From positions 1 to 33,338 of the forward strand of contig JAMPBN010000012.1 in assembly GCA_023666665.1 (NCBI GenBank): 33,338 bases of DNA, in the 5' to 3' direction. This document shows, in pieces, positions 15,121 to 24,700 of this stretch. The translations under genes and the position numbers were made by a program. This DNA is from Prevotella sp. (GTDB lineage Bacteria > Bacteroidota > Bacteroidia > Bacteroidales > Muribaculaceae). Within the stretch, counting starts at the first letter, position 1. The number at the start of each line of letters is the position of its first letter. The notes beneath the pieces were generated by a model. That model ran no database searches, was not told the origin of the DNA, and worked only from the letters and a program-made list of their open reading frames with translations.

Positions 15121-15666
15121 ATGCTGAAGCAACTGTGTAAATCGCTGCTCAAGTTGGGCGGCTGGGAGGTGCGTGTGGCCACGCCCGACTATCCCAAGTG
15201 TCTGATTTGCGTAGCTCCGCATACGTCGAACTGGGACTTTATCCTCTGCGAGCTGGCAATACTGTCAATTGGCAGGCGCTCCGGCTTCCTGATGAAGGCC
15301 TCGTGGTTTTTTTGGCCTCTGGGTGCGTTTTTCCGTTCAATCGGCGGAATTGCCGTGGCCCACAAGCCGGGAGAGTCGCTGACTCAGCAGCTTATTGACA
15401 AATTCAATGCCGCCGACAAGCTGGTGATAGCCGTGACCCCCGAGGGTACACGCTCGCGCACCGACAAGTGGCGTACCGGCTTTCTGCACGTGGCGTATGC
15501 CACGAGTGTCCCCGTTACGCTTGCGTCGGTGGATTTTTCTTCGAGGCGCATCGAGATGCTCACCACGTTCCACCCCACCGGCAATGTGGAGGCCGATATG
15601 CGTGCAATCAAAGACTATTACAAACCCTATACCGGGCTATATCCCGATAAATTTTCAACCGAATGA
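15121..15666 (+). CDS. Lysophospholipid acyltransferase family protein (PlsC-like)
   Basis: Protein of 181 residues with the acyltransferase H-x4-D motif (H34-D39, 'PHTSNWDF') and the substrate-binding EGTRS motif (E108-R111, 'TPEGTRSRTDKW'). It is shorter than canonical PlsC, like the compact membrane-peripheral acyltransferases common in Bacteroidales. It would move an acyl chain onto a lysophospholipid or another lipid. Its TGA overlaps the ATG of the following omega-amidase gene (ATGA), giving translational coupling. A T7 run at 15307-15313 is in an open frame. Specific acceptor and donor are unknown. Confidence 0.85.
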   Translation: MLKQLCKSLLKLGGWEVRVATPDYPKCLICVAPHTSNWDFILCELAILSIGRRSGFLMKASWFFWPLGAFFRSIGGIAVAHKPGESLTQQLIDKFNAADKLVIAVTPEGTRSRTDKWRTGFLHVAYATSVPVTLASVDFSSRRIEMLTTFHPTGNVEADMRAIKDYYKPYTGLYPDKFSTE

Positions 15667-16472
15667 TCAACGCCCCCCTGCTCATTGCGGCGCTACCGCT
15701 GAACATTGCCTGGGCAAACCGCTCCGCCAATATCCGCGCCGTGGAAGAAGCGCTCAAGGAGCTGCGAAAGGACACCGACGTTGTGTGTCTGCCCGAGCTG
15801 TTCTCTACCGGCTTCATTGCCGAGCCGGAGCTGTGTCACCGCGAGGCCGAACCTGACAACGGCCCCACCATTTCGGCGCTCAAGGTTCTCGCCCAAAAAC
15901 ACCGCATAGCCATTGCCGGGAGTTACCTGAGCCGCAACGACGACTCCACGGAGTTTTACAACCGGGGATTTTTCATAGAGCCAAACGGCGAGAGCGTCTT
16001 CGTCAACAAGCGCCACCTTTTTCACGTCAGCCCCGAGGCTCAGATTCTCACCGGGGGCACGACGTCATATCTCGTAGTGCGCTTCCGGGGCTGGAACATT
16101 GCCTTGGGAATATGTTACGACCTGCGCTTCCCGGTGTGGTGTCGCAACACGATGACACGCAACCGCTATGCCTACGATGTTTTTCTGCTTCCCGCCAACT
16201 GGCCGCAGGCCCGCGCCGTGGCTCTGGAAGCGTTGGCCAAGGCCCGCGCCATTGAAAACCAAGCGTACTTCGTGGTTGCAAACCGCAGCGGCTCAGACGA
16301 GTATGGCGAGTACGACGGCCTCAGCTTTGTTGAGGACTACATAGGCACACGCATAGTCACGGCCTCGGCCGGCGAGATTATCTACGCCACCGCCGACCGC
16401 GAGGGGCTTGAAAAACTCCGCGACTATATGCCCGCCGGGCTTGATTCCGATTCATTTAAAATCATATACTAA
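15663..16472 (+). CDS. Nitrilase-superfamily amidohydrolase, probable omega-amidase (YafV/Nit2-like)
   Basis: Cytoplasmic enzyme of 269 residues with the carbon-nitrogen hydrolase triad E45 ('LPELFSTGF'), K116 ('VNKRHLF') and C151 ('GICYDLRFPVW'). The 'CYDLRFP' context and length fit omega-amidases, which hydrolyse alpha-ketoglutaramate or alpha-ketosuccinamate left over from glutamine and asparagine transamination. The call of omega-amidase over other nitrilase branches is by motif only. It overlaps the acyltransferase gene by four bases and is followed after four bases by a lipoprotein gene, so it belongs to the same transcript. Confidence 0.87.
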   Translation: MINAPLLIAALPLNIAWANRSANIRAVEEALKELRKDTDVVCLPELFSTGFIAEPELCHREAEPDNGPTISALKVLAQKHRIAIAGSYLSRNDDSTEFYNRGFFIEPNGESVFVNKRHLFHVSPEAQILTGGTTSYLVVRFRGWNIALGICYDLRFPVWCRNTMTRNRYAYDVFLLPANWPQARAVALEALAKARAIENQAYFVVANRSGSDEYGEYDGLSFVEDYIGTRIVTASAGEIIYATADREGLEKLRDYMPAGLDSDSFKIIY

Positions 16473-16476
16473 AACC

Positions 16477-17940
16477 ATGAAATTTCACTATTTTCTTATT
16501 GCTCTTCCGCTGCTTGCGCTCGTTGGGTGCAAAAACGATGAGCCCAACATCGAGCCCGAACCGGAACCTCCCGTAAAAGTTGACGGCGAAGGTGAAACCC
16601 CCGACTATGACCCCGAGTCAATCCCCACGTTTGACTATACTTTCAAAAATTACGCCGGCGAAAAAGCCACGGATGCCGTGAGCTATCAGCCCAACAATGC
16701 CGACCTCAATCCCGATGACAATGACTGGACAAACATAGTAACCGTTACCTACAACGGCTCATCGGCCTCGGTCGACGCCCCCACCGGCGTTACCGCCACC
16801 ATTCTCGGCTGCAACGTTGAGCTGAAACTCGGTTCCACAAAAAACGTCAAGGTAGTGGCCACCGGCAGCTCGGCTAACGGCTCGCTCACACTCACCGGCT
16901 ATTATAAGCACATGCTTGAGCTCAAGGACTTAACGCTCACGTCGACCGACCGTCCGGCAATCAATGATCAGATTACCAAGCGCGTATTCTTGATGCTCAC
17001 GGGCACCTCAAAGATTGAAGACGGCACCAATTACGAGTATAAGACTTCCAAGCGCAAGGGTTGCTTCTATGCTGCCGACCACGTGATTATCTGCGGTGAC
17101 GGCTCCCTGGAAGTCAAGGGCAACAACCGCCACGGCTTTGCCACCGACGGCTTCCTCTTCGTAAATCCCGGTGCCACTCTTGCAGTGACCGATGCCAAAA
17201 AGAATGCCATCCACGTAGACGGTTCAGGTGTCAACAATAACTACCGAGGCATTGAAATGGCGGGCGGTTACGTCTATGCCCACTCATCGGCGGGAGCCGG
17301 CAAAGCCATGAAGTGCGATGGCCGCGTAGCGCTGCGCGGCGGCAAACTTGCGCTCTACTCCACCGGCGACGCTGCCGTAGACCCCGAAGACGGCCTGCTC
17401 AGCTCTCCCGGCTGCATCAAGAGCGACTCTACTGTCAGCATTTCCGGCGGCGAAATCATCCTGACTGCCACCGGCATCGGTGCCAAAGGAATCAGCGCCG
17501 ACTTCGACATAAACCTCTCGGGCGTCAACCTGACCATTGCCAACTCGGGCAAATCCACTGCCAACGATTCAGACAACTCCGTGGCCAAAGCTCTCAACGC
17601 TCACGGCAACATCTCTATCACCGCCGGAGGTGTCAACCTCTCGGCCATCGGTTCCGGCTCCACGGCAATCAGCTGCGATGCCAACTTCTCGATGACAAAC
17701 GGGGTGGTTTACGCCTTCGGTGCGAATTACGGTGTCAAAGCCCTCAAGGCCAACGTTGCCGGCGGTAACTTCATCTGCGGCGGCGCACAATTCACCGCCG
17801 TCGACGGCACTTCCGTTACCTCCTATACCGACATCAAGGCTGACCACGTTACAGTGCTCACCAACCCTGAAGACGACACTACCCTCGCCGCTTTCCGCTG
17901 GCCAATAGATATGGCCACGGCGCAGCTGCTTACTCGCTGA
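16477..17940 (+). CDS. Lipoprotein with DUF4353/Cthe_2159-like carbohydrate-binding beta-helix
   Basis: Lipoprotein of 487 residues. ATG 16477 is chosen over an upstream in-frame start at 16408, because it gives a clean lipoprotein signal peptide ending LALVGC (Cys18). The residues after the cysteine (KNDEP) resemble the acidic export signal of surface lipoproteins in this phylum. An acidic Pro/Glu linker (about 22-50) is followed by repeated beta-strand turns rich in Gly, Asn and Asp ('HGFATDGFLFVNPGATLAV', 'SISGGEIILTATGIGAKGI'). This pattern resembles the DUF4353 right-handed beta-helix fold, for which polygalacturonate binding has been described. It is the last gene of the cluster, and its 3' end overlaps the converging aminotransferase gene by 11 bp. 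Confidence 0.8.
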   Translation: MKFHYFLIALPLLALVGCKNDEPNIEPEPEPPVKVDGEGETPDYDPESIPTFDYTFKNYAGEKATDAVSYQPNNADLNPDDNDWTNIVTVTYNGSSASVDAPTGVTATILGCNVELKLGSTKNVKVVATGSSANGSLTLTGYYKHMLELKDLTLTSTDRPAINDQITKRVFLMLTGTSKIEDGTNYEYKTSKRKGCFYAADHVIICGDGSLEVKGNNRHGFATDGFLFVNPGATLAVTDAKKNAIHVDGSGVNNNYRGIEMAGGYVYAHSSAGAGKAMKCDGRVALRGGKLALYSTGDAAVDPEDGLLSSPGCIKSDSTVSISGGEIILTATGIGAKGISADFDINLSGVNLTIANSGKSTANDSDNSVAKALNAHGNISITAGGVNLSAIGSGSTAISCDANFSMTNGVVYAFGANYGVKALKANVAGGNFICGGAQFTAVDGTSVTSYTDIKADHVTVLTNPEDDTTLAAFRWPIDMATAQLLTR

Positions 17941-19087
17941 CTCTTTTGAGCGCGGCGCGCAGGGTTGGCACAGGGGCGCACAGACTGATGCGCACGTAGC
18001 CCTCGCCGTTGCTGCCGAAGATGAAACCGGGAGTTATAAACACCCGCTTTTCATACAGAATCTTATCGCAAAACTCCTCGGCGGACGCTACTCCGTCGGG
18101 GAGTTTTCCCCATAGGAAGAGTCCGCGCTGGGCGGGGTCGAACGTGCAGCCGAGGGCGGTCATAATCTCTTCGGCAACTTTGCGGCGCTCGGCGTATTCG
18201 CCGTTGAGTTCCGCAAACCATTCCTCGCCGAGTTCCAACGCCTTGGCCGCCGCGAGCATTATGGGTTTGAACTGCCCGGAGTCAACGTTGCTCTTGACCC
18301 TGACAACCCACTGCACGAACTCGGGGTTTGAGGCGAGCATGGCCACGCGCCAGCCGGCCATGTTGTGGCTCTTGCTCAGCGAGTTCATTTCGATGCAGAT
18401 TTCTTTGGCTCCCTTGGCGGAGAGTATGCTCCGCGGGCGGTCGTTGAGAATGTGGGAGTAGGGATTGTCGTGGGCAATGACGATGCCGTGGCGGCGCCCG
18501 AAGTCTACGATTTTTTGGAGGAGTTCAGGCGTTGCGGGTGTACCGGTAGGCATATGGGGGTAGTTTACCCACATCAGCTTGATGCGCTCCAGGGGGAGCT
18601 TTTCAAGCGCTTCAAAGTCGGGCTGCCAGCCGTTTTCGGGCTTCAGGTCGTAGGTAAAAATCTCTGCCCCGGTGAGTTTTGCCGCCGAGGTGTATGTGGG
18701 GTAGCCGGGATTCGGCACCAAAACACCGTCGCCGGGGTTCAAAAAAGCCATGTCAACGTGGAGAATGCCCTCTTTTGAGCCGATGAGCGGCTGCAGTTCG
18801 GTTTGCGGATCGAGAGTCACGCCATAGGTGCGGGCATACCAATCGGCCATGGCTTGGCGCAGTTGCGGCAGGCCGCCAAACGGTTGATAGGAATGGCTTT
18901 CGGGCAGTTGCGCGGCCTCGCAAAGCGTTGCCACGACCTCCGGGGCCGGCATACGGTCGGGGCCGCCGATGCCCAGGGAGATAATGTCCATGCCCCGGGC
19001 GTTGAGCCGGGCAATTTCGCGCAACTTGCGCGCAAAGTAATATTCTTTAACTTCGGCAATGCGTTGAGCCGGCTGTATCTGTTTCAT
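17930..19087 (-). CDS. PLP-dependent aminotransferase, probably aromatic amino acid
   Basis: Cytoplasmic enzyme of 385 residues, fold-type I aminotransferase class I/II. PLP lysine is K239 ('SLSKSHNMAGWR'), the ring-binding Asp is D207 ('AHDNPYSH') and the Asn is N175 in 'NYPHMPTG', a variant of the usual NYPNNPTG. It overlaps the prephenate dehydratase gene upstream by ATGA. That coupling suggests it converts phenylpyruvate or hydroxyphenylpyruvate to the amino acid. Bacteroidales often place such an aminotransferase next to pheA. By sequence alone it also resembles LL-diaminopimelate or alanine-type aminotransferases. The TAA stop lies inside the 3' end of the opposing lipoprotein gene. Confidence 0.85.
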   Translation of the reverse strand: MKQIQPAQRIAEVKEYYFARKLREIARLNARGMDIISLGIGGPDRMPAPEVVATLCEAAQLPESHSYQPFGGLPQLRQAMADWYARTYGVTLDPQTELQPLIGSKEGILHVDMAFLNPGDGVLVPNPGYPTYTSAAKLTGAEIFTYDLKPENGWQPDFEALEKLPLERIKLMWVNYPHMPTGTPATPELLQKIVDFGRRHGIVIAHDNPYSHILNDRPRSILSAKGAKEICIEMNSLSKSHNMAGWRVAMLASNPEFVQWVVRVKSNVDSGQFKPIMLAAAKALELGEEWFAELNGEYAERRKVAEEIMTALGCTFDPAQRGLFLWGKLPDGVASAEEFCDKILYEKRVFITPGFIFGSNGEGYVRISLCAPVPTLRAALKRVSE

Positions 19088-19950
19088 TTTATATCGGCCG
19101 AGGTGTATTCCCCGAGAATTTTGAGGTCGTTGATCAGGGGGCGCACGGCATCAATGGCCTGCATATAGCGGGCATAGCTGCCGTAGGTGAGGTCGAGGTA
19201 GAAGCGGTATTCCCATTCGCGCCCGAGAATGGGCATTGACTGAATTTTGGAGAGATTCATGTCGTAGAACGTCAGTATGGTCAGTACCTTGGAGAGGGCA
19301 CCCTGGGTGTGGGGCAGGGTGAAGACAATGGATGCCTTGTTGAGCATGTCTTCCTTGGGGCGCAGTTCGGCGGCAAGGAGCGGGTCGGCAAGAATCAGGA
19401 AGCGAGTGAAGTTGCGCTTGTTGGTTTCGATTCCTTTTTCGAGGATGTTGAGGCCATAGAGGTTGGCGGCATATTCGCCGCACACTGCGGCGTGGCCGCT
19501 TAGCTTCTGCTCGGCAATTTCGGCGGCAGAGCCTGCGGTGTCGAACTTCTCGACCATCTTCATCTGCGGATGGCGGCGCAGGTATTGCTCGCACTGCATC
19601 AGCGCCATGGCGTGGGAGTTGACCTCGGTGATGCTGCCGATGGTTTCGCCGGGCAGAGCGCAGAGCACGTGGCTGATTCTCATTTTGTATTCGCCGATAA
19701 TGCTCACGGGGCTTTGGCGCAGCAGCTCGTGGTTAGCGAGCAGGGCGCCCGCAATGGTGTTTTCAATCGCCACGGCTCCGAGCAGCGAGGCGTCGGTAGT
19801 CATTGCGTCGAAGAGTTCCGGAAAGGAGTTGCACGGCAGGGTTTCAACCTCATTGATTCCCTTTTCGGCGAGGTATGCGCGGGCGGCCGCGTCGTGAAAA
19901 CACCCCGCGACACCCTGAATGGCGACGCGGGGCGGAAGTGTAAGAGTCAT
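19084..19950 (-). CDS. pheA: Prephenate dehydratase with C-terminal ACT domain
   Basis: Protein of 288 residues. The dehydratase domain (about 5-190) shows 'GAVAIENTIAGALL', 'KFDTAGSAAEIAE' and the catalytic T182-R183-F184 ('NFTRFLIL'). The ACT domain (about 205-285) has the GAL motif at 217-219 ('GALSKVL'). The second effector motif, ESRP in classical enzymes, reads Q237-S-M-P240 ('KIQSMPILGREWEYRF'). It converts prephenate to phenylpyruvate. There is no fused chorismate mutase, unlike E. coli PheA. The gene is coupled both ways: TAATG with the secreted protein upstream and ATGA with the aminotransferase downstream. Confidence 0.93.
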   Translation of the reverse strand: MTLTLPPRVAIQGVAGCFHDAAARAYLAEKGINEVETLPCNSFPELFDAMTTDASLLGAVAIENTIAGALLANHELLRQSPVSIIGEYKMRISHVLCALPGETIGSITEVNSHAMALMQCEQYLRRHPQMKMVEKFDTAGSAAEIAEQKLSGHAAVCGEYAANLYGLNILEKGIETNKRNFTRFLILADPLLAAELRPKEDMLNKASIVFTLPHTQGALSKVLTILTFYDMNLSKIQSMPILGREWEYRFYLDLTYGSYARYMQAIDAVRPLINDLKILGEYTSADIK

Positions 19951-21608
19951 TATTTTACAAAGGTTTTGCGTCCGTTGTTAATGTAGATTCCGGCGGCTGC
20001 GGGGCGGGTGAGCTTGATACCCTGGAGGTTATACCAGGAATCTGAGTCGGCAGCGTCGGCGCCGGCAGTGATTTCGCTGATTGAGGCGGGCTGGTCAAGG
20101 TCAATGACGTATGAAACGTAGCGGTTGAGCAGGGTTTCGTCGCCGTCGTTCCAGAACACGTAGACCATCGTGGCGAGCTTGGAGAAGTCGGCGCTCATGC
20201 ATGGGATGCCGGAAATGGTCAGGTCGGCATATTCAACGTAGCCCTCGTCTTCGTCGATAACGGTTTCGATGGTGTGGAACCAGTTGTCTTGAATCCATTG
20301 AGCCATTGAGGGTTGACGCTCAATGATGTATTCCTCAAGGGGCATCCACTGCGATGCGCCGTGTTTCAGCACGTAGCCGAAGTCAACGTCGCCCATGCGC
20401 TCGTAGCCAATCAGGTCGCCGTCGTTGCTCACGCCGGTAACCGTGACGTCAAACGCATAGTCGGCGGTGTAGCCGGGGGCGTTGAGGGGGATGTCAATGA
20501 TTTTGCGGTTTTCAATGTCGTAGAGTACCGGGTGGAGCACGTCGAACGTGGAGCCGTCGGCCTCGGCGTAGCTCTTGGTGTTTGAGGCGCAGAGATATTT
20601 GCCGTTGGGCGACACGCGGCCGGTGTTGAACACGAACGATACGCTCTCCATGAGGATGCGGTGGTTGATTTCGTCGTATTCGTTGTATTTTTTTGCCCAG
20701 TTGTTGTATCTCTCTACTGCGGCATTGAATGCGGCAATGCCTTTGGCGTTCTTGAGGTATTCGCGGGCATCGGGTTCTTCGCCCTGGCCTTTTTCGTAGG
20801 CATCCATGGCTTTGTCGAACGCGGCTTTTTCTTCAGCGTCGAGGTAGGTTTCGGCCATGGGAATTGCTTCTCCCTCGCCGGGATATTCGGGGAGGACGAG
20901 GTGATTGGGGTTAACCTGGTCTTCAAAAGGTTTGAACCAGCTCCAGGTACCGTCGGCGGCTTGCTGATAGATTACGTATTCGCAGAGGAAGCCGTTGTTT
21001 GACACGATTTGTCCGGCAATGGTTTTGCCGTCGTCAGAGATGCTGAGCGCCGTGACGTATTGCGGCACCAGTCCGGCATAGTCGGTGGTGGGGTGGTCAA
21101 GGGGGGTGCGGGTAAAGGTTTTGCCGTCAAAGTCCCACAGGCAGGGCACTACGTAGGTCACGTCTTCCTGGCCGAACTGGCCGTTGCCCGGCATGCCGCC
21201 ACACACGCGTGAGCCGTCGGCGGTCACGGCGTTGGGGGTGCCCATTGTGGTGGTGATGCCGCCGTTGAGCGAGTACCAGCGGCCGTTGGCCACTCCGCTT
21301 TGCTGGCTGAAGCACCATGCGGAGGCTCCCTGGCCGGCGCGGAACACCATTACGCTGCTGTTGCTGATGCAGTTGCCGTTGCCCAGCTCGTAGCCCTCGA
21401 GGCCATCTTCGCTCTCGGAGAAGATTACCGGGGAGGTGAGGTCGTCAACGTTAAACATCAGCACTGTGCGGTTAACTTCGCTGACGCATACGCGGTTATC
21501 GGGTGAGAAGCCGATTATGCCGGCATCGGGAACTATGCGGGGATTGTCGGTGGCAACGGCTGAGGTAGTCACGCAAAGAACCATGAGGCTCAAGGTTTGC
21601 TTTTTCAT
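19950..21608 (-). CDS. Secreted repeat protein of unknown function
   Basis: Exported protein of 552 residues; family not recognised with certainty. A signal peptide (about 1-19) is followed by repeated short segments of the type S-x-DG-K-x-I-x-G ('SISDDGKTIAG', 'VSPNGKYLCAS', 'GVSNDGDLIGY'), similar to HAF-type or beta-propeller blades. A charged helical insert occupies about 245-315. The protein ends with the T9SS-like module ('NLQGIKLTRPAAAGIYINNG'). It has a good promoter 33 bp upstream. The TAA stop shares its last base with the ATG of pheA (TAATG), so it is the first gene of an operon with phenylalanine synthesis genes. That is odd for a surface protein, and no functional link is visible. 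Confidence 0.7.
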   Translation of the reverse strand: MKKQTLSLMVLCVTTSAVATDNPRIVPDAGIIGFSPDNRVCVSEVNRTVLMFNVDDLTSPVIFSESEDGLEGYELGNGNCISNSSVMVFRAGQGASAWCFSQQSGVANGRWYSLNGGITTTMGTPNAVTADGSRVCGGMPGNGQFGQEDVTYVVPCLWDFDGKTFTRTPLDHPTTDYAGLVPQYVTALSISDDGKTIAGQIVSNNGFLCEYVIYQQAADGTWSWFKPFEDQVNPNHLVLPEYPGEGEAIPMAETYLDAEEKAAFDKAMDAYEKGQGEEPDAREYLKNAKGIAAFNAAVERYNNWAKKYNEYDEINHRILMESVSFVFNTGRVSPNGKYLCASNTKSYAEADGSTFDVLHPVLYDIENRKIIDIPLNAPGYTADYAFDVTVTGVSNDGDLIGYERMGDVDFGYVLKHGASQWMPLEEYIIERQPSMAQWIQDNWFHTIETVIDEDEGYVEYADLTISGIPCMSADFSKLATMVYVFWNDGDETLLNRYVSYVIDLDQPASISEITAGADAADSDSWYNLQGIKLTRPAAAGIYINNGRKTFVK

Positions 21609-21640
21609 TTAGTGTGTACGGTATATGTGTTTGTTTTCCG

Positions 21641-21672
21641 CAAAGTTAGGGATTTTTTGCGATATATACAAA
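21641..21672 (-). promoter_or_regulatory. Promoter of the secreted protein-pheA operon
   Basis: On the minus strand, TTTG at 21669-21672, a 20-bp gap, then TAACTTTG at 21641-21648. The -33 element lies inside the T-run of the terminator of the preceding gene. Confidence 0.8.
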
Positions 21673-21710
21673 AAACGTTGGAGAGTCTGCCTCGCGGCGG
21701 TCTCTCCAAC
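21669..21710 (-). terminator. Intrinsic terminator of the LRR protein gene
   Basis: GTTGGAGAG at 21677-21685 pairs with CTCTCCAAC at 21702-21710 (9 bp, GC-rich loop). On the minus strand it is followed by GTTTTTTG. It lies 26 bp after the LRR gene stop. Confidence 0.85.
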
Positions 21711-21735
21711 TCATTCAAATCATCTTGTTGTTTCG

Positions 21736-24700
21736 TTAACGTCTGACTACCACTTTGCGGCCGTTGATGATGTTGATGCCACGGATGGGGGCGTTGAGGC
21801 GGCGACCCTGCAGGTCGTAGATGGTCTCGGTGCCGTTGGCCGTGGTGCCAACAATTTCGCGGATGGCGGTGGTGTATTCCTGGTTTAGGTTGATTACTGC
21901 CTGATCGTTGGTGTTCACGATTTCCTCGCCCATGTATTCGTTGATCTTCTTGGGCATGGTCAGGTGCATCGTGCCGGCGGTGAGTTCTTCGCCGTGGGCC
22001 AGCTTGGTGAATGCCACGTCGCCGGCTTTGAGGCCGTCAACCTGTGCGGAGGTCAGTGCGTAGGTGTCGTTCAGATCTTCGTCGGTAGTTGCGTGGGCAC
22101 TGGCAATGTGAGAGCCGTGGGCAAGAATCATCGGGCTTTCTTCGGCGGCCTGTTCGCCTTCGCGGGCGCGAACCTCAGCGGGTGCGGCGGTCGGGTAGAC
22201 AATAGCCAGGTTGACCGACGTTCCGGCGGGGCCGGCAACGAGAATCGGGGTGTTGGCGGCAACCGTTTCGGGAGCCTCGGCAGCAACCTGCACGAAGCTA
22301 AACGACTTGGCAGCGCTGGTAAACGTGTAGAAGTTGTAGCCGTCAACAACCGGAATCTCCAAAGCCACGGGAGCCACAACCGAACCATAGCCGCTCTCAG
22401 CCACAGCCACCGGCAGCTCGGTAACATTTTCAATGTAGAGGTTGTGTGTGTAATGGTCTGTGGTTTCACCGCCGCAGGTGTTGGAATTTGTTCCACTGAG
22501 ATGCCATGCACGATGTCCGTTATAGTTAATCTCAAATGCACCGAGTTCTGCTGCACCCAATGTGGTGCCGGGGTTCAGAGGCACAAAAGTGAATGCGCAG
22601 GCGCTGTGAGCCGACGGTTCGGTTGATTCCGGAGCAGCTTCGGTTGGCATATTCATATAGTTGCCGGTGTTGATAACGAAACGGCCTCTATCAAAGCCAA
22701 TAAGATGATTGGCTGCAGTGTATAAGAATATGGTGTTGTTTCCGGCTTCTTCCGTTACCTGCAGTTTGTTGTTGCTGCTGGTTGTGCTCAGATAGAGTTG
22801 ATTGTAGCTTCCCCCCTGAGTTTGAAGATTTTTCTTTGAAGCACGGAGGCGGTAGTAACGTCCGGCCTGAGCAGGAACAACCACGTGGGTCGGGGTGAAG
22901 TAGTTGAGGGCTATGTTCAGTTTTGTCTTTGTATAGTCTTCAAGCGTGAAGTTGGTTGAATTGAGCGTGTGAGCCATATTGGAAGTCGTGGTCTTCCATG
23001 TGGCCCATGGCGTTATGGTTGCTTCTTCGTTGGCTGTAACGTTGCCGGGTTCAGTGCCATATGCGAGTCCGATTGCTTGGAGAGTGGCTTCAATCTGAGG
23101 TTCTGCCATTGCGTTGACGAGGTTGTTGATGTCGGCATCGGTTGCAGGCACGATATAGAAAGAGTGGGTGTCGAGATGTCCATCGGGGTCAGCGTCGCTG
23201 AGGTTAGCACTACCGCAGCGGTCAAAGGTACCGCCATTGTCGTGAGAGTAATAATAACTGCCACCTGTGAAACTATGGATTTTGTAGGTACCATATTTGC
23301 TACTATATGTAATATCTATAGTACCAGCGTTAGCTTCATTGGTTATAACAAGCTTTCCATGCAAGTAGTCACCTGAAAGAAGGTGCATAAGTTTATGGTC
23401 TTCAGTGTAGAAGAACAGGAAATCACTGCTATCTTGGGTGAGATTAGCCATTGACAGCTTGCCTATGTTACCGTTACCGTTGGTATTAAGCGCCGCATTC
23501 CCACGCTTAACGTATTTTTCACGCGTGGATGCCTTAATCTTGAATACCTTGCCCTCGAGGTTGGGTTCTGCGGAGAGGGTGGGCATTTCAAGGAATGCGC
23601 TGATCTTGGCGTTGGTAGATGCCTCGGGGTCGTTGATGGTAGCGATGTCGTTCTGCATATGTGTCAGAACCCAGCCGGAGAGGCCGGTTTCGTCATAGGG
23701 TTCGCGGTAGGTGGCGAGCAGAGCCTCTTCTTCTTCGGCGGTCAGTTCGATGAGATACCATGAGGAGGCGTTGCCAATCTGACCATTGGTCTGATAGCGG
23801 GAAAGGTTGCCGGTGGCATTAGCACCGTTGCCGTGGCCGATGGCGTGGAATGCTCCGCCGCTCACGCGGACGGTGTATTGACGGTCGTTTTCGCGTATGC
23901 GAACAAAGGTAATTACGCTGCTTTCATCGTTTTGCAGAGTGCAGTTGGTGTCGGAGGTCATCGGAGCTATATAGCGGCCATTGACGGCGCTGCGCATAAT
24001 GTATGTTCCGTTAGTGCCGGGAGTCAGTGACCAGATGAAAGAGTCGGCATCGGTCAGTGTGTTCCACTTGAGGTTGTCGCCATCGAAAGTGATGGCCTTG
24101 AGGTTGCCGTCGTTGAATTTCAGACCCGAAACAATGTGGTAGAACTTGTTGGCTTGCGGGGTTTCGGCGAAGATGTGTGTACCATACTGCTCATATGCAT
24201 CGCATTTTTCGGCCCAGTTGGAGTCTTCGGTAAGGTGTGCGTTAATGCGGCTCATGGCGTATGCCATAATGTCTTCGTTGGCCTGGGTGACGCCGAGGCT
24301 TTCATTCAGCGCGAGGTCGAGAACTTCTTCTTCAGAGTTCACGATGTTGAGCTTCCAGTGAGAAGAAGCTGCGCCTGAACCCCAGCGGGTAAGACTACCA
24401 TTGTCGTTGATATTGGCGGCGTAAGAACCGCACTTGTCGGTCAGCCAGTTGTTGGTAACGTTGAAGTTAGCAGTTCCGGGGTTGGCGGCAGTTCCTTCTT
24501 TGAACGATGTTACTTCGGAGCCATCGGTATAGTAAGTGCAGGTGAGCAAGAGTTGGGAGGCGTCTTCAGTGAAGATGTAGAAGCGATAACGTCCGGCTTC
24601 GGAGCGGTTGGTAGTCATTGCAACTCCAGTGGTCTGGTCGGCTGCGGGCAGGGCTCCAAGGTATTTGTCGCCGAACGACAGCAACACAGCGTCGCTGCTC

